Under the pieces are notes generated by a model, which worked only from the letters and a program-made list of their open reading frames with translations, had not been told where the DNA came from and did not search any database. Positions 12,600-23,225 of a DNA stretch of 64,000 nt are shown one piece after another; the stretch's first letter is position 1; every line of letters starts with the position of its first letter. The stretch is from Polyodon spathula (Eukaryota > Chordata > Actinopteri > Acipenseriformes > Polyodontidae): positions 19,463,792 through 19,527,791 of the forward strand of contig NC_054559.1 in the NCBI RefSeq assembly GCF_017654505.1, written 5' to 3'. Position numbers and translations under genes: made by a program.

Positions 12600-12720
12600 G
12601 AAATGCAGTTCTGAAGAGTAAGATGGATTGGTGGCCAAGGTGCTGCCTCTGAATAACGGTTAGAGTTCGGGCCAGCCAGTTTCTCTAGTGGAGTGAGGGT
12701 GAAGCATTGCTAGTGTGTGT
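12600..12720 (+). mobile_element. Possible SINE-like relic
   Basis: TTGGTGGCCAAGGTGCTGCC followed about 20 bases later by AACGGTTAGAGTTCGGGCC resembles the A-box and B-box spacing of a decayed tRNA-derived SINE. Support is limited to these motifs. Confidence 0.3.
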
Positions 12721-14450
12721 CCAGATCTTTCTGGAGTTTTTATTTTGTATTTTTGCAGTGAGTACTAGGCTTCGGTTGAAATTCTGTGTTTGGTCATATC
12801 AACACATGACTGTGTTTCACACATTTTGAACCGCCTATTAAGTAGGTGATGTACGAAGCAAGAAGATCAAAAAGCGTTTTCCTTGTAGGACAGACGAGCT
12901 CTCCCCGTGTAATGATTTCCAGGAGCCAGGGGAATTGTGAGCTCAGGTGGGAGGTTATTAACAGAACCCTTCAGGCAGCAAATAGCTTTGATGCCTACAG
13001 TGGGCTGCAAACATAAAGGAATCAAAGCCGCCAGAGGCCAGCTAGATAGGCTGACATGCATGGCGATTCCTCAAACCCCTGCAAGCGCTGTGATCGGCAG
13101 GGCAATGTGGCAGAGACACGAGAGGGAGCGCTGTGTGCAAGGGGTGGCTTTGGATGGGAAGCCTATGAAATGCAAGGCATGACAAAGGTCTCAACGCTGC
13201 AAACAACACAAGAAGCAGCTGCTGAATGAGAAATGTTCCCTGTCTGCTAGATATTCCTGACATTTCACAGAGCCAGATTCATGGCAGGTTTAAGCTTGAT
13301 AACCCAAGGCTTAAAATTACCAAGTGGTTTTAGCCACAATGAGGTTTAATGACATCTTTTACCAAGTGGAGGATGACTAAACTGAAAACAGTCATGAACT
13401 CTATTTATACAACAGGTCACTTATTTATTAATATGCCTTCAACGCAATGCAGTAGCGTTGCTTTAGGGAGATGGAGCCAGATTAATTGGAATTCTGAGTT
13501 CAGGCTGTGGAAAAAAAACAGTGAGATATGGTAATGATGATGTCATGCTGTTTGGGAAATGTTCCAGATACTGTGCATCACTGTGCTTCTAAGACATTGC
13601 AGTAACCTGACATCAGATAGACATATATCAAAAGCACACTTGTATTTCTGTCGTTTGCTCCCCACTGTCTTCATCTCTTCTGATCTTTGCCGTCCTTCTG
13701 AGATGTACAAGTGAGACATTTTGTGATTCAGGGATAGCTGGGCATATGTATCAATATTGGAGCCACAGAACCACTCTGGAGGGCTGCGAACGAGATGGGC
13801 ATCTTTTTAACCGAGACGTAGACGTTTTCATAGGTCATTACTGACCACCTGACCTGCATCAGACTCATACCAGACAAAGGAAGCTTGTAGTTTGAGTCTC
13901 GCTACTGGATACAAGATGAATGCTGGCGCTTGACTGCAGGACCGTTTATCTCCCTTTCGTCTTTCTCCTTCATGCAAATCCGAGATGAGTAATGCCGCCA
14001 AAGAAATTACTGGCAATTAAATCAAAAGCATAAAAGGTTCGGAGGTCGTGCTTCCAAGAAGAACACTGCGGCTGGGTCTGCCGGGAGAATGACTCAGCAA
14101 ACTCGCCACTCTAGCGACAGACAGGAACTTACTGTGCTGGAACTGGTGGAGGAATTCATTCATAAAATGGACAGCCCTCTGCCTGAATTAAATTTCTGAT
14201 TACATTAAATGATGGGAGGCATTCAGAGCCAGTTCTGAAATGTCAGGCAATATTGCTAAAAGGCTTTAATGGATTAATTCAATGTTCTCTATTCAGGTGC
14301 TTATAAAAACTATGGCTTGCTCTACAATGATAACAGGCACTGGGACTTGGCTACTAGACAGCAGACATGGAATATTTCTTAAAGAGGTGGTCCTGAACTG
14401 GAGTAGATAAGCTCCTAATCAAACTACCTATACAGTTCATGATAATTATT
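12721..14450. other. No recognised gene; GC-richer unique-looking sequence
   Basis: Positions 12867-13263 and 13830-14150 have a higher GC content and sequence complexity than the flanks, with short open frames on both strands and no recognised domain. They could be conserved non-coding sequence, but that needs comparison with other genomes. Confidence 0.4.
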
Positions 14451-14570
14451 ATCTGTAGCCATTCCAGTGTGGAGGGCGTCAGATCTCAGAAACTAAACGA
14501 GGTCAGGCCTGGCCAGTTGAAGGGGAGATCTCTACTGTACCCCCAGTGGCTGAAGTATAGGAAGTGGTTT
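14451..14570 (+). pseudogene. 5S rRNA-derived segment (pseudogene or 5S-type SINE head)
   Basis: GTCAGATCTCAGAAACTAAA, then CGAGGTCAGGCCTGGCCAGT, then GGGGAGATC follow the order and spacing of vertebrate 5S rRNA from its middle to its 3' half. This includes the internal control region used by RNA polymerase III. The part upstream (TCTGTAGCCATTCCAG) fits the 5S start. A gap of about four bases and many substitutions show that it is not functional. Fish have 5S-derived SINEs of the SINE3 type, so the downstream 14570-14850 could be a SINE body, but I cannot confirm that. Confidence 0.65.
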
Positions 14571-15321
14571 TGGTGTGTCTGTTACTGGGATTGACTTGAA
14601 AGAAATTTAAAAATAAGACTTTCCACAAGCAACAGACTAAGATCAAATCCGGTTCGATTGGGACTCAGTTAAGATTGCAGGCTGGCAGAACTTGATCTTT
14701 CCAGCTCTTGCTGATGGTTGGAGTGATCTAGTGATAGTCTAGGATACTAGAAAATGGTTGTAAAATCTGCAGGCTGCAGAAAAAATATACGTGCAGGCTG
14801 AAGAGTAGGGTTGTGGTGCAGTGGGATAATGTACAGTACTAGACTTGGGTTTAGGTTATATACACATTCAACTGATTTCACATACCCTGATTAGTGAATA
14901 GTGAATTCATTCTATAAATCGCAACTAAACAAAACATACATAGAGGAGATATTTTTAAATCATGATTCCCATTGCACAGAGCAAACTAACACCAAGCACC
15001 CAAGGGGTTAAAACAAAAACTATAGAATGTAAGATGCAGTAAATTGTAACAGTATATTGGAATTTCACTCTATAATGCAAGGTGTGTAACCCAAACTGTA
15101 CAGTAAGTAATCTTTCAATTAAAGTAGGCTTCACTGTAAATATATATTCCATCTCTGCATTAGGTCATTAATTTCAGGAAGCAAAGATTGAATAAATAAG
15201 GCTTTCATATTCAAGACTGCTGCTGCATGGAGTGCTGTTTTAAAGGTGTAGTGCCATATAGAGTTATCAAGCATGAATCCTACAGCTAGTAATGTGTTAT
15301 AAAGGGGTATCTAAACAATAT
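14571..15321. other. Mostly unrecognised; weak tRNA-like motif
   Basis: GTTGTGGTGCAGTGGGATAA at about 14809-14828 resembles an A-box and is followed by TTGGGTTTAGGTT. It may be another SINE relic. The rest shows no clear feature. Confidence 0.3.
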
Positions 15322-15540
15322 TAGGTAACATTTAATATTAAGTGTCTCTAATTGCTGTGTATTTACATTGTGGTTACTTAGTAAATGCATGTGTACTTAC
15401 ACATCATTACAATGTTATTATGCATAGTTACAATGCACTTAATGTGTACATTTTCTGAATGATATAACCCCAATCCTAACTCTGAACCTAATCCAAAACA
15501 TGTTCTGATACAGCTGTGATATATATAAAGTGTTACCCAA
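15322..15540. mobile_element. Foldback element, left arm and core
   Basis: It starts GGTAACATTTAATATTAAGT and runs through the left arm (TGTATTTACATTGTGGTTAC to AATGCACTTAATGTGTACA) into a core with AACCCCAATCCTAACTCTGA. It ends AAAGTGTTACCC. Most of the right arm is deleted while the terminal repeat remains, giving a 219-bp internally deleted copy. Confidence 0.75.
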
Positions 15541-15592
15541 ATGTTATATCACCTGCATTAAAGACCACTATTAGATTACAAGAAAGTGTAGC

Positions 15593-15593
<1 letters not shown>

Positions 15594-15664
<71 letters not shown>
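15594..15664. repeat. (TAA)n microsatellite
   Basis: About 23 uninterrupted TAA/ATA triplets, seen as a poly-isoleucine frame. Confidence 0.98.
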
Positions 15665-16740
15665 TGATATATCACAGTGGTTTTGTTATAGTAGGGGTAT
15701 AGAATCCTTTAGTTGGGGTTCAAAGGGATCTTTACTGTACACAAAGCAGATAGAATTGCAGTCTTACATCTCATCTAAAGGATAAGATTACAATGCCTCC
15801 CAGTGCACAGCCTGCTTGTGGGATGAAGCTTGCTATAGCCTCCCCCAGCTTGTGCCAGGGAGTGCCATTCAAACTGACCCAGAAGAGAACGTTCGGGCAA
15901 TTGAGCCACAGCCACCCACTGCTAACCATCACAGAACCAACATGCACCCACTGCTTTGTGCCACTTCTCTAATGAAGCCAATTACCCTTTTTAGAGTTAG
16001 CTTCTAATTGCTCTGCAATTAGTTGCCAATATTGCGAAATCAAAAACCAGTAGGTGCAAGGGATTAGGAGCGTGCCTAGCTCAGAAGACGCAAGCAAAAT
16101 AGATTTCAGATGCTTGATTTTAACCCCTTGACATCTGTTTCCAGTAGCTCCAAAATCCTTATTTGATTACGCTGCACAATACAAGTCCTTTCAAAACCAT
16201 TGCTTTGAAATCCTCTTATTAGCACTAGCAGCATCACCCGTCTCCCTTGCTAGCACTGCATATCTTTAGATTCCTTGCAAATCTAATTTAAATAAAAGTA
16301 AAAAGCAGATTCAAAATGTGGAACCTTGTGCACTGATCATTACAAATTCAACAAGTATCTCCTCTTTTTATTGCACTGAAAATGACTGCATTTAACCCGA
16401 ACTGCAAAAAAAAAAAAAAAATCCAGCATATACACTTTGGGAACCCTTGGCATGTTTTCACTGAGAAAAAAAGAAAATCACAACAAAACATGCCTGCTCA
16501 GAAATCCTATTTATAATGCTTAGAAAAACACAGGAACTTTGGAAGCAGGGCAGGCCTCAAACATTTTGGCAGGAGAATTATTTATTTTTTTAAAGATTTT
16601 AAATACAGATTGCCGACTGCGGTTAATCATAACTCGTTAGTGGCATTTAGAAAGAGTGGTGCCAGTCTGATATTCATGCAATCCCCTCGGGCAATGGGGC
16701 AAACTGTGCAGTAGAACATTGAAATTGTATCTGTGTAACA
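15665..16740. other. No recognised feature
   Basis: Unique-looking sequence with an A run at 16406-16421. No gene or dispersed repeat identified. Confidence 0.45.
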
Positions 16741-16749
16741 TGACTTGAA

Positions 16750-16985
16750 GTGGATCTAATGAGGGTTCAGGAGCGCATGAACGGACCAGTGGTTACCCAG
16801 CCCTATGCTGTCCCAAGTGATGCATCCAGTGAAGACACCACCTGGAGTCCAGGATGCGCCCTATAGCCTGGACAGGGCCGCCCGGGATGTCCTCGACTCA
16901 CCGTGCATCAGCGACCCTTATAGTCTGGCCGGGAGCCTGCGGGCTTGCCTGTAAGCTGCCCAGAGAATGAGGGACACCATGTTCT
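16750..16985 (-). mobile_element. Degenerate dispersed repeat, probably SINE-like
   Basis: A GC-rich block in AT-rich surroundings. On the minus strand it reads CAAGCCCGCAGGCTCCCGGC, then CAGACTATAAGGGTCGCTGA, then GCACGGTGAGTCGAGGACAT. From memory this resembles a repeat found widely in fish and other vertebrates, where the phrase GGGTCGCTGGTGCGC recurs. Only one copy is in the window, so the class is uncertain. Confidence 0.4.
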
Positions 16986-17377
16986 GTATATTTTATAATG
17001 TAAGATTTCTTGTAGCTGCTTTTCTTATACCAGCCCCCCACAGTATAAAATCATAGCATTGCCCTTGAGTGCCATTGTCATTGGTTACAATGCCAGGATA
17101 ACAGGCCAGTGGTTTCAAGAGGAATTCGATGTACACGCATGCATTCTTTAACAAATGAAGGTTTCACAACTTTATAGCTCAAGGGCTAATAAAAACACAA
17201 CTGAATTATTTTCGCTTCATTACCAGAACAAGTTGTTTCAGTGTTTTGTACTTCATTTGTAGTGGTTTAGTGAGGTGCCAGGGTTTAATAAACCACCTGC
17301 CTAAAAATATCCATAGGGCATAATGTGCTTTATACTACTTCAAATGCAACAAACAGAGGAGGCACCTATAGGCTTTT

Positions 17378-17391
17378 GCTGCCATGGTAAC
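17378..17391 (+). promoter_or_regulatory. RFX X-box-like motif
   Basis: GCTGCCATGGTAAC differs by one base from the palindromic X-box GTTGCCATGGTAAC bound by RFX factors. It lies at the left edge of a dispersed repeat pair (see 17383-17470). Function is unproven. Confidence 0.3.
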
Positions 17392-17470
17392 TACACTCAC
17401 TTATTTCTATTTAAATCTATTAATGTGTTTGTGATGTAATTTACTACATAATTAATGATGTAACGATCTC
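17383..17470 (+). repeat. Dispersed repeat, copy 1 of 2
   Basis: The block around TTAATGTGTTTGTGATGTAA and TTTACTACATAATTAATGAT matches 32089-32175 (TTAATGTGTTTGTCATGTTA and TTTACTGCATAGTTAATGAT). About 75 bases are similar at roughly 80 percent by eye. The class is unknown. Confidence 0.6.
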
Positions 17471-17506
17471 CAAAGTAATTCTGAATTGTTGAAACCTTTT
17501 GTGTAC

Positions 17507-17527
17507 ATGCAAAAAAAAAAAAAAAAA
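17507..17527. repeat. Poly-A run
   Basis: About 19 A residues after GTACATGC. There is no adjoining element that it would tail. Confidence 0.8.
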
Positions 17528-17700
17528 CATATAATTTTTTCATGTTTTCCATTCTTGTTCACTGCAGTGATACCTCCTTTCAAACATGTATATTGATTTA
17601 CTCCATAGGCAGCGCAGAACTGGAATGGCAGGTACACTTCATATACTGCAGAATTCTTAGTAAAATATACAGAACACAGCACTGAATGCAATCTGACATA

Positions 17701-17718
17701 CCAGCACTAGGGGGCAGA
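17701..17718 (+). promoter_or_regulatory. Candidate CTCF-like site
   Basis: CCAGCACTAGGGGGCAGA fits the core of the vertebrate CTCF motif (CACTAGGGGGCAG). This is a motif match only. Confidence 0.35.
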
Positions 17719-19184
17719 GTAGATTGGAAGCCCACTCAATAGATGCTGCTCTGCCCTCTTGTTGTGCCTCTTATCTTGACACATTTTGTCAGTAGCGCGA
17801 GAATTAAAAAGGTTTACTTCTAAAGTAACTTCTGAAGTAATGTACTGCACTACGCCAACATAGTGCTCTATTGTATACCAGTGTGTTCTACAGCAATATT
17901 TCCATAATTGTGGCACAATGTCCCCTCTGTGTCTGCCTGCTGTAAATCCCCTTAGTGGAGACAGATTCAAATTAATGTCATCAAGCCAAAACTTCATTTG
18001 TTTTGATGAAAGTGAATTTTGCTTTTGGAGTACTTTTTTTTTTTTTTCTCGTTGTTTATTAGAATAAACCCTTTGAGAAATTAATTTTATTGATAGTGTG
18101 TCCTGAGCCAAACATTTCAACTTACAATTCGCTCAAAATGACAGGCCTATAAAAAAACAATTCCGCTTAATAATTCAGCAGGGGGTGATATATTTTGACA
18201 ACAACCGAGGCTGAAAGACGAATAGAGTATAGACCTGCCATAGCACTGTCAATAATGTGGCTAAGAAATTGGTGGTTGAAATCTGCGGAGAGTTGTGTTG
18301 TCCGGAATTTGACATAGACTGTATACTTTTATATATTATACATACTTTAAATATCAGAGATTCCATTTGCCTTGATGTAAAAAACAGATTCATTAAAGCA
18401 TAAATCACATGCGTTTAAATATTTTTGCCCAATCTTACTGTTAATAAATGAAATGAAAAGGAAACAAAGATGGAATCAGAACCCTTACATCATTATTTTG
18501 TTCTTCTTACAGCTGCAGATCAGCGGTTTCATTCACAATTGACGTGACAACATTCTATCAATTATTCAAATGCAAATGACAGTTCTGTAGCTAATATCTA
18601 AAGCCTTACAACATCGTAAGAAATGTGCACTGAACTTGATGCTTTCTTTCATTATCCAAGCTCACAGTATTTAGATAATTACGGATGTTTCCGCAAGGAA
18701 CCGAAATATACTCGCTGCACTATAAAGTTGATGAATTTCATGCATTACCCATTCAGAACCTCAAATACTCAGTACAGCAGACAAATTTCAAAAATGAGTT
18801 TTATTCAGTTGAAGCTGTCAGTGAAAGTGCTTCATAAGTCTTATTTTTTTTTTTTTTAAATAGAGAAACATTCCTGATCAGTCAATCAGAGCTAACAAAT
18901 ATATACTGCTCAGAGGGGTAACATAGATAGTAACACAGACACATCACTGTCTACCACTTAGGACCCTAACTATACTTGCAACACCTTGATAACTCAGGGT
19001 CATGTATTGTACAGCTCAGGCATTGCTGGCCCAGCACCTTACCCCCTGTATCCTTCAGAGCCTTACAGCAATAACAGACCCTCTTCGTGAGGTTTAGTTT
19101 ATGCACATCCTCCTGCAGTCATGCATGTTCCCAAAGCTTTAACCTGCAAAAGAACTATGCATGACCCCCAATAACTGGATCTGT
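17719..19184. other. No recognised feature
   Basis: Unique-looking AT-rich sequence with T runs at 18036-18048 and 18844-18857. The 137-codon minus-strand frame (17707-18120) has no recognisable domain. Confidence 0.45.
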
Positions 19185-19187
19185 GGT

Positions 19188-19262
19188 TCACTTAGTCAGA
19201 TTTGAACCCATGCCTCCGCAGGTCACAGTCAGGTGTGTAAATTCCCTATGCCACCTATTTGA
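19188..19262 (-). mobile_element. tRNA-derived SINE relic, minus strand
   Basis: On the minus strand, TAGGTGGCATAGGGAATTTA carries an A-box-like TGGCATAGGGAA. It is followed about 35 bases later by GCATGGGTTCAAATCTGAC, whose GGTTCAAATC is a near-perfect B-box. The spacing is that of a tRNA. The body and tail of the SINE are not clear. Confidence 0.5.
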
Positions 19263-19519
19263 TCTGCTATTACCTGATGCCACGGAGAAGATAAAGCTAT
19301 TGAACACAGCACAGCAAGAACGTCTTCGATGAAGGTTACGCCCTGACGAGAAGCTAGGAGTTAAATTCATGCATATGGCGAAGCTGTTTTGTACGCAGAG
19401 GTGAGTTTGACCTAAAGATTTCATCCTAGCCATCCTCTGTTCTCTTAAGATGGCATGAATCTAATTTAAGCCCTGAAGCTTGCAACCAGGGCCTTTGATC
19501 TCGAGCTGTTGACGAGTAC

Positions 19520-19541
19520 AAAAAAAAAAAAAAAAAAAAAA
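19520..19541. repeat. Poly-A run (A22)
   Basis: Twenty-two A residues after GAGTAC. Confidence 0.95.
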
Positions 19542-19609
19542 CCTGCATTCTATTAGACTAACAATGTTCTGTGGATACAGGGATTTAATTACATCAAGTA
19601 TTGAGAATG

Positions 19610-19613
<4 letters not shown>

Positions 19614-19684
<71 letters not shown>

Positions 19685-19696
19685 TATATATATATA
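19614..19696. repeat. (AT)n microsatellite
   Basis: About 40 AT repeats with one AATA interruption near 19677. Likely to form cruciforms. Confidence 0.97.
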
Positions 19697-19836
19697 AAAC
19701 ACAGAGAAGTAAAAAGTAAATCTCGTAGGGCACACCAGCTGCCAAAGTGAATTGATTATTTTCTAAAAACGGATAATAATAATCATTTGGAATAAACCTG
19801 CAGAATAAACTCCAGCATTTAACATTGACGCAAACA

Positions 19837-19838
<2 letters not shown>

Positions 19839-19888
<50 letters not shown>
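19839..19888. repeat. (CA)n microsatellite
   Basis: Twenty-five CA dinucleotides, seen as Cys-Val runs on the minus strand. Confidence 0.97.
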
Positions 19889-19890
<2 letters not shown>

Positions 19891-19989
19891 TAAGTAAAAC
19901 TTTCGGTATAAAGAACCTCGATCCGTCGATGGAGCTAGGTAGCTTTACATTGCCAAGAAAATGGACATGGAAAGTAACAGGTTTTGTAG

Positions 19990-20160
19990 CAGCTACTGGT
20001 TGGTTTGAGTTCTGGGCAGCTTACTGGTTAGAGTTCTGGGCTGCAGAGTGTAAGTTAGTGGGTTTGAGTAGCTCACTGATTAGAGTACTGGGTTGCAATG
20101 TGGAATGTAATGGGTTTGAGTAGCTCAGCGATTAGCGATTGCACTGGACTGCAATGTGAC
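19990..20160 (+). repeat. 52-bp tandem repeat, diverged locus (about 3 units)
   Basis: The phrase TTAGAG(TT/TA)CTGGG recurs at 20031, 20083 and, diverged, at 20135, exactly 52 bases apart. The unit (GGTTTGAGTAGCTCACTGAT and GGGCTGCAGAGTG) is the same as that of the 22316-22880 array. Divergence between units is much higher here, so this looks like an older or inactive locus of the same family. Confidence 0.85.
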
Positions 20161-21529
20161 AGGTAATAACATGACGTGATACAGTATATACAAATTGCAG
20201 TATTTGATAAACAGAACAATTAAACAGACGAGAGCCTTGGAAAATAGTCACACTGTGCACAAGATACAATTTCCTCCACTATAAAATATCCCTGTTTTAC
20301 GGATACAGCTTATTTACAGCACAGAAGGCATTATTGATTGCAGATTGACGTTCCCTGTCAGACTGGCTTCCTGCTACAGGCTCGCCGGACCACCAGTCAC
20401 CAGCCTGCAGTCAGGAAATAATTTTATTTCTTTACGAGGAGCAATTGTTTGAGCCACTCTCCTCAGGGGCACTCCAAGCCCATTAACTCTTACACTTTAC
20501 ACACACAAAGAATTCAATGCTCTGATGATAACTGCCATTAGAAAACCCAGAGACCAAACTGTCTAATTGAAACCTTTTGACTTGTTAAGAGAGGAGAAAA
20601 TCTATCTGGAAGGATACAGCGGTTGACCGCCAAGCTGGCCAAAGTCAAATGGCTTCCTCTGTCACCAGCTGAGATTTAAGACCGGCTCAGCACCTTTCAT
20701 CCATGTACCTTTGTACTGCGCAGTACAGAATGCATTTCCCAGTCATCCTTAACTGTTTAACAACCCCGATTCATATCCTCCATTATCCACAGATTATAGC
20801 AGTCAGTATTCTGGACATAATAATGTATTTGTGGTAGCAAATGAGGACTCCAGAATACAAGACACCAACAGTTAGCTTGTAGACTGCCACATTATTTGAC
20901 CTGTCTTCTCTCTCCAGTTTACAGTAGCATGTTCCCTCACCACACCATAAGGTGCATAAGGTCTGGCTTATCTAGACCACTGAGTGCCGAGTTTTGATAC
21001 CAGTGCAGTATATGTCATCTGGAACACAATAACACAATAAAACAACAGCATTTCACATTGCTAATGAACTATGAGCTGCTATAAAGCTTTGTGTCAGAGG
21101 CCTCTGTTCACTCATTCAGTGATGTTAACACTCATAGTCGATTACCCATGTAAAACTGGCTTCAACAGAATCGTTTGTGTCACTGAGTTCCCTGAGGCTC
21201 GTTCTGTGCCAGAACCACAATGTAGCATTTTGCATGGGCTGGATAAGCCATAAAGTGTGTGGATGTACCCTAACATTGTATCAGCCCTGTACATTCTGTA
21301 AATATCCCGTCTGTATTGAATCCATCTCGCTCCTCCTGAAATGTAAAGACTCCATCACATGGTGTTCAGTAATGCTTAAAGGAAAGTTAGACTTCTCCAG
21401 GAATGGTTGCATTGCTCAGCTATACAGTAGAAAAGCGACTGCGAAAACAGAACAATTTCTTGCTGATTGTTGCTTTAAACTTTTCACAGCTTTTGGAGAG
21501 AGGCCTTGGTGGTTTGTGTCCTATATGCC
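20161..21529. other. No recognised gene
   Basis: Positions 20330-20480 are of moderate GC and high complexity, and could be conserved non-coding DNA. The open frames at 21071-21633 overlap in several frames and lack domains. Confidence 0.4.
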
Positions 21530-21697
21530 AATGGTGGTCATATATATATATTCGATACACTTGTGTACTTGCATACGTTGTAACTGTGCATAACAGCTTT
21601 GTAATGCTGTCTAAGTACATGTGTATTTACTAAGTAACTACTATGTAAATACATAGTAATTACAGACACTTAAGGTAAAGTGCTACCCAACATTTTA
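21530..21697. mobile_element. Foldback element, right arm copy
   Basis: The arm CACTTGTGTACTTGCATACG (core edge), GTGCATAACAGCTTTGTAAT, then ACTAAGTAACTACTATGTAA and ACTTAAGGTAAAGTGCTACC ends at the family terminal repeat. The left arm is absent. Confidence 0.72.
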
Positions 21698-22139
21698 GAG
21701 AGAAGAAATGCGCCTTAATTTTTACGATGTTCAAAAGCACCTGACAACTCCCTATAGGAGAATCCACCAGGGGCTGGAATGTGGTTTACCTTCCCCAGAT
21801 TAAATCATCCATCTACAATCAATAGACAGAATAAACAAAGACCTCAGACAGATGATAACCCTTTTCCCCCTCACACACTCTTGATTTTGTAATTCTCTTT
21901 AGACAAGAGCTTCTATTCTTTACCCCGATCAGCTGCCCGGTGAGTGGGAGTGTTGCGATGCCAGTCTGTGCTGGTATAATAGCGAACACTGACACACCTT
22001 CCAAGCCCTGTTCTTTTAAAATGCTTGTCACTTCTCTGAGTGGCTGTCGGCTCTGATAAATCGTCAGCTTCCTGACGGTCCGGGGGGAGAAATCTTGAGT
22101 GACACACATGGTTTTTAGTTAGCGCTCCCCACTAGATTT

Positions 22140-22153
22140 ATTACCATGGCAAC
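22140..22153 (-). promoter_or_regulatory. RFX X-box-like motif
   Basis: The minus strand reads GTTGCCATGGTAAT, one base from the perfect RFX palindrome. It sits in a GC-richer, high-complexity block (about 21890-22260) that looks unlike the surrounding repeats. A candidate enhancer or promoter element; no transcript is evident. Confidence 0.35.
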
Positions 22154-22315
22154 GCTGCCAAGCGTCGTTTATTCTCGCCCTGCACAGTGACGATGAGCAG
22201 GGACAGGATCCGTGCTGAGGGGATATGGCGTTATTTAACACCTCTTTGTTTACCTTCAAGGCAGAGGGAAACAGGATCATCCTTCCTTTGTGTCTTTCTA
22301 AAGGGAGCAGGATGA

Positions 22316-22880
22316 GGTTAGAGTGCTGGGCTGCAGTGTGGATGATGGGTAGATTGAGTAGCTCAATGGTTAGAGTGCTGGGCTGCAGTGTGGATGATAG
22401 GTAGGTTGAGTAGCTCAGTGGTTAGAGTGCTGGGCTGCAGTGTGGATGATAGGTAGGTTGAGTAGCTCAGTGGTTAGAGTGCTGGGCTGCAGTGTGGATG
22501 ATAGGTAGGTTGAGTAGCTCAGTGGTTAGAGTGCTGGGCTGCAGTGTGGAAGGCAGTGTGGTTGAGTAGCTCAGTGGTTAGAGTGCTGGGCTGCAGTGTG
22601 GATGATGGGTAGGTTGAGTAGCTCAGTGGTTAGAGTGCTGGGCTGCAGTGTGGATGATAGGTAGGTTGAGTAGCTCAGTGGTTAGAGTGCTGGGCTGCAG
22701 TGTGGATGGTAGGGGGTTTGAGTAGCTCAGTGGTTAGAGTGCTGGGCTGCGGTGTGGATGACAGTGGGTTTGAGTAGCTCAGTGGTTAGAATGCTGGGCT
22801 GCAGTGTGGATGATAGTAGGTTTTAGTAGCTCAGTGGTTAGAGTGCTAGGCTTCTGTGTGGATGGTTTTAGTAGATCAGT
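22316..22880 (+). repeat. 52-bp minisatellite of tRNA-like units (about 11 copies)
   Basis: TTAGAGTGCTGGGCTGCAG recurs at 52-base intervals (unit anchors 22321, 22373, 22425, 22477, 22529, 22581, 22633, 22685, 22737, 22789, 22841), with no length changes. Each unit carries TAGCTCAGTGGTTAGAG, a good RNA polymerase III A-box. About 44 bases later comes GGTTTGAGT, a B-box-like motif in tRNA spacing. The array therefore looks like repeated A-to-B segments of a tRNA or tRNA-derived SINE without the acceptor stem. Middle units are nearly identical and outer units are diverged. Whether any unit is transcribed is unknown. Confidence 0.95.
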
Positions 22881-23225
22881 AGAAGACTTTGAAAGAGACA
22901 TTTAGACAACCTTTGTCATTGATTTTCTTAAGGTTCTTCTAAAATGTGTTTCTAACCAGCGAGCTGTAACCTCTGACCTTTTTGGAGCCAGTGTCTGGAT
23001 GCTGCACTGATAATGAGGACAGATGATTTCTAACACTTGAGTGCTGCATGCAGAAAAGTGGTGGCACCCACCTATAAATAAACTGCCAGTTCTCCTAAAA
23101 ACATGACTTTTATAGGCAACATTAAAAGCTTTTCCATCAATGAAATGCATTATTCAGCTGCAATCTATCAATGTTTAATGCAAACACTGTCACAGAAAAC
23201 ACTGGACTGCTATCTGACGACAGCA
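22881..23225. other. No recognised feature
   Basis: A unique-looking 345-bp spacer between the tRNA-like array and the Tc1 element. An 82-codon minus-strand frame has no domain. Confidence 0.5.

Noticed and set aside
17707..18120. 137-codon minus-strand frame
   Set aside because: Contains a Lys run from a T tract and has no homology that I recognise.
19461..19889. 142-codon minus-strand frame with Cys-Val and Tyr-Ile runs
   Set aside because: Made of the CA and AT microsatellites plus a poly-A run.
21177..21593. 138-codon plus-strand frame
   Set aside because: Runs into the foldback element and overlaps other frames; no domain.
22316..22880. Cluster of functional tRNA genes
   Set aside because: Units are 52 bases, lack acceptor stems and have no terminator run between them; they cannot fold as full tRNAs.
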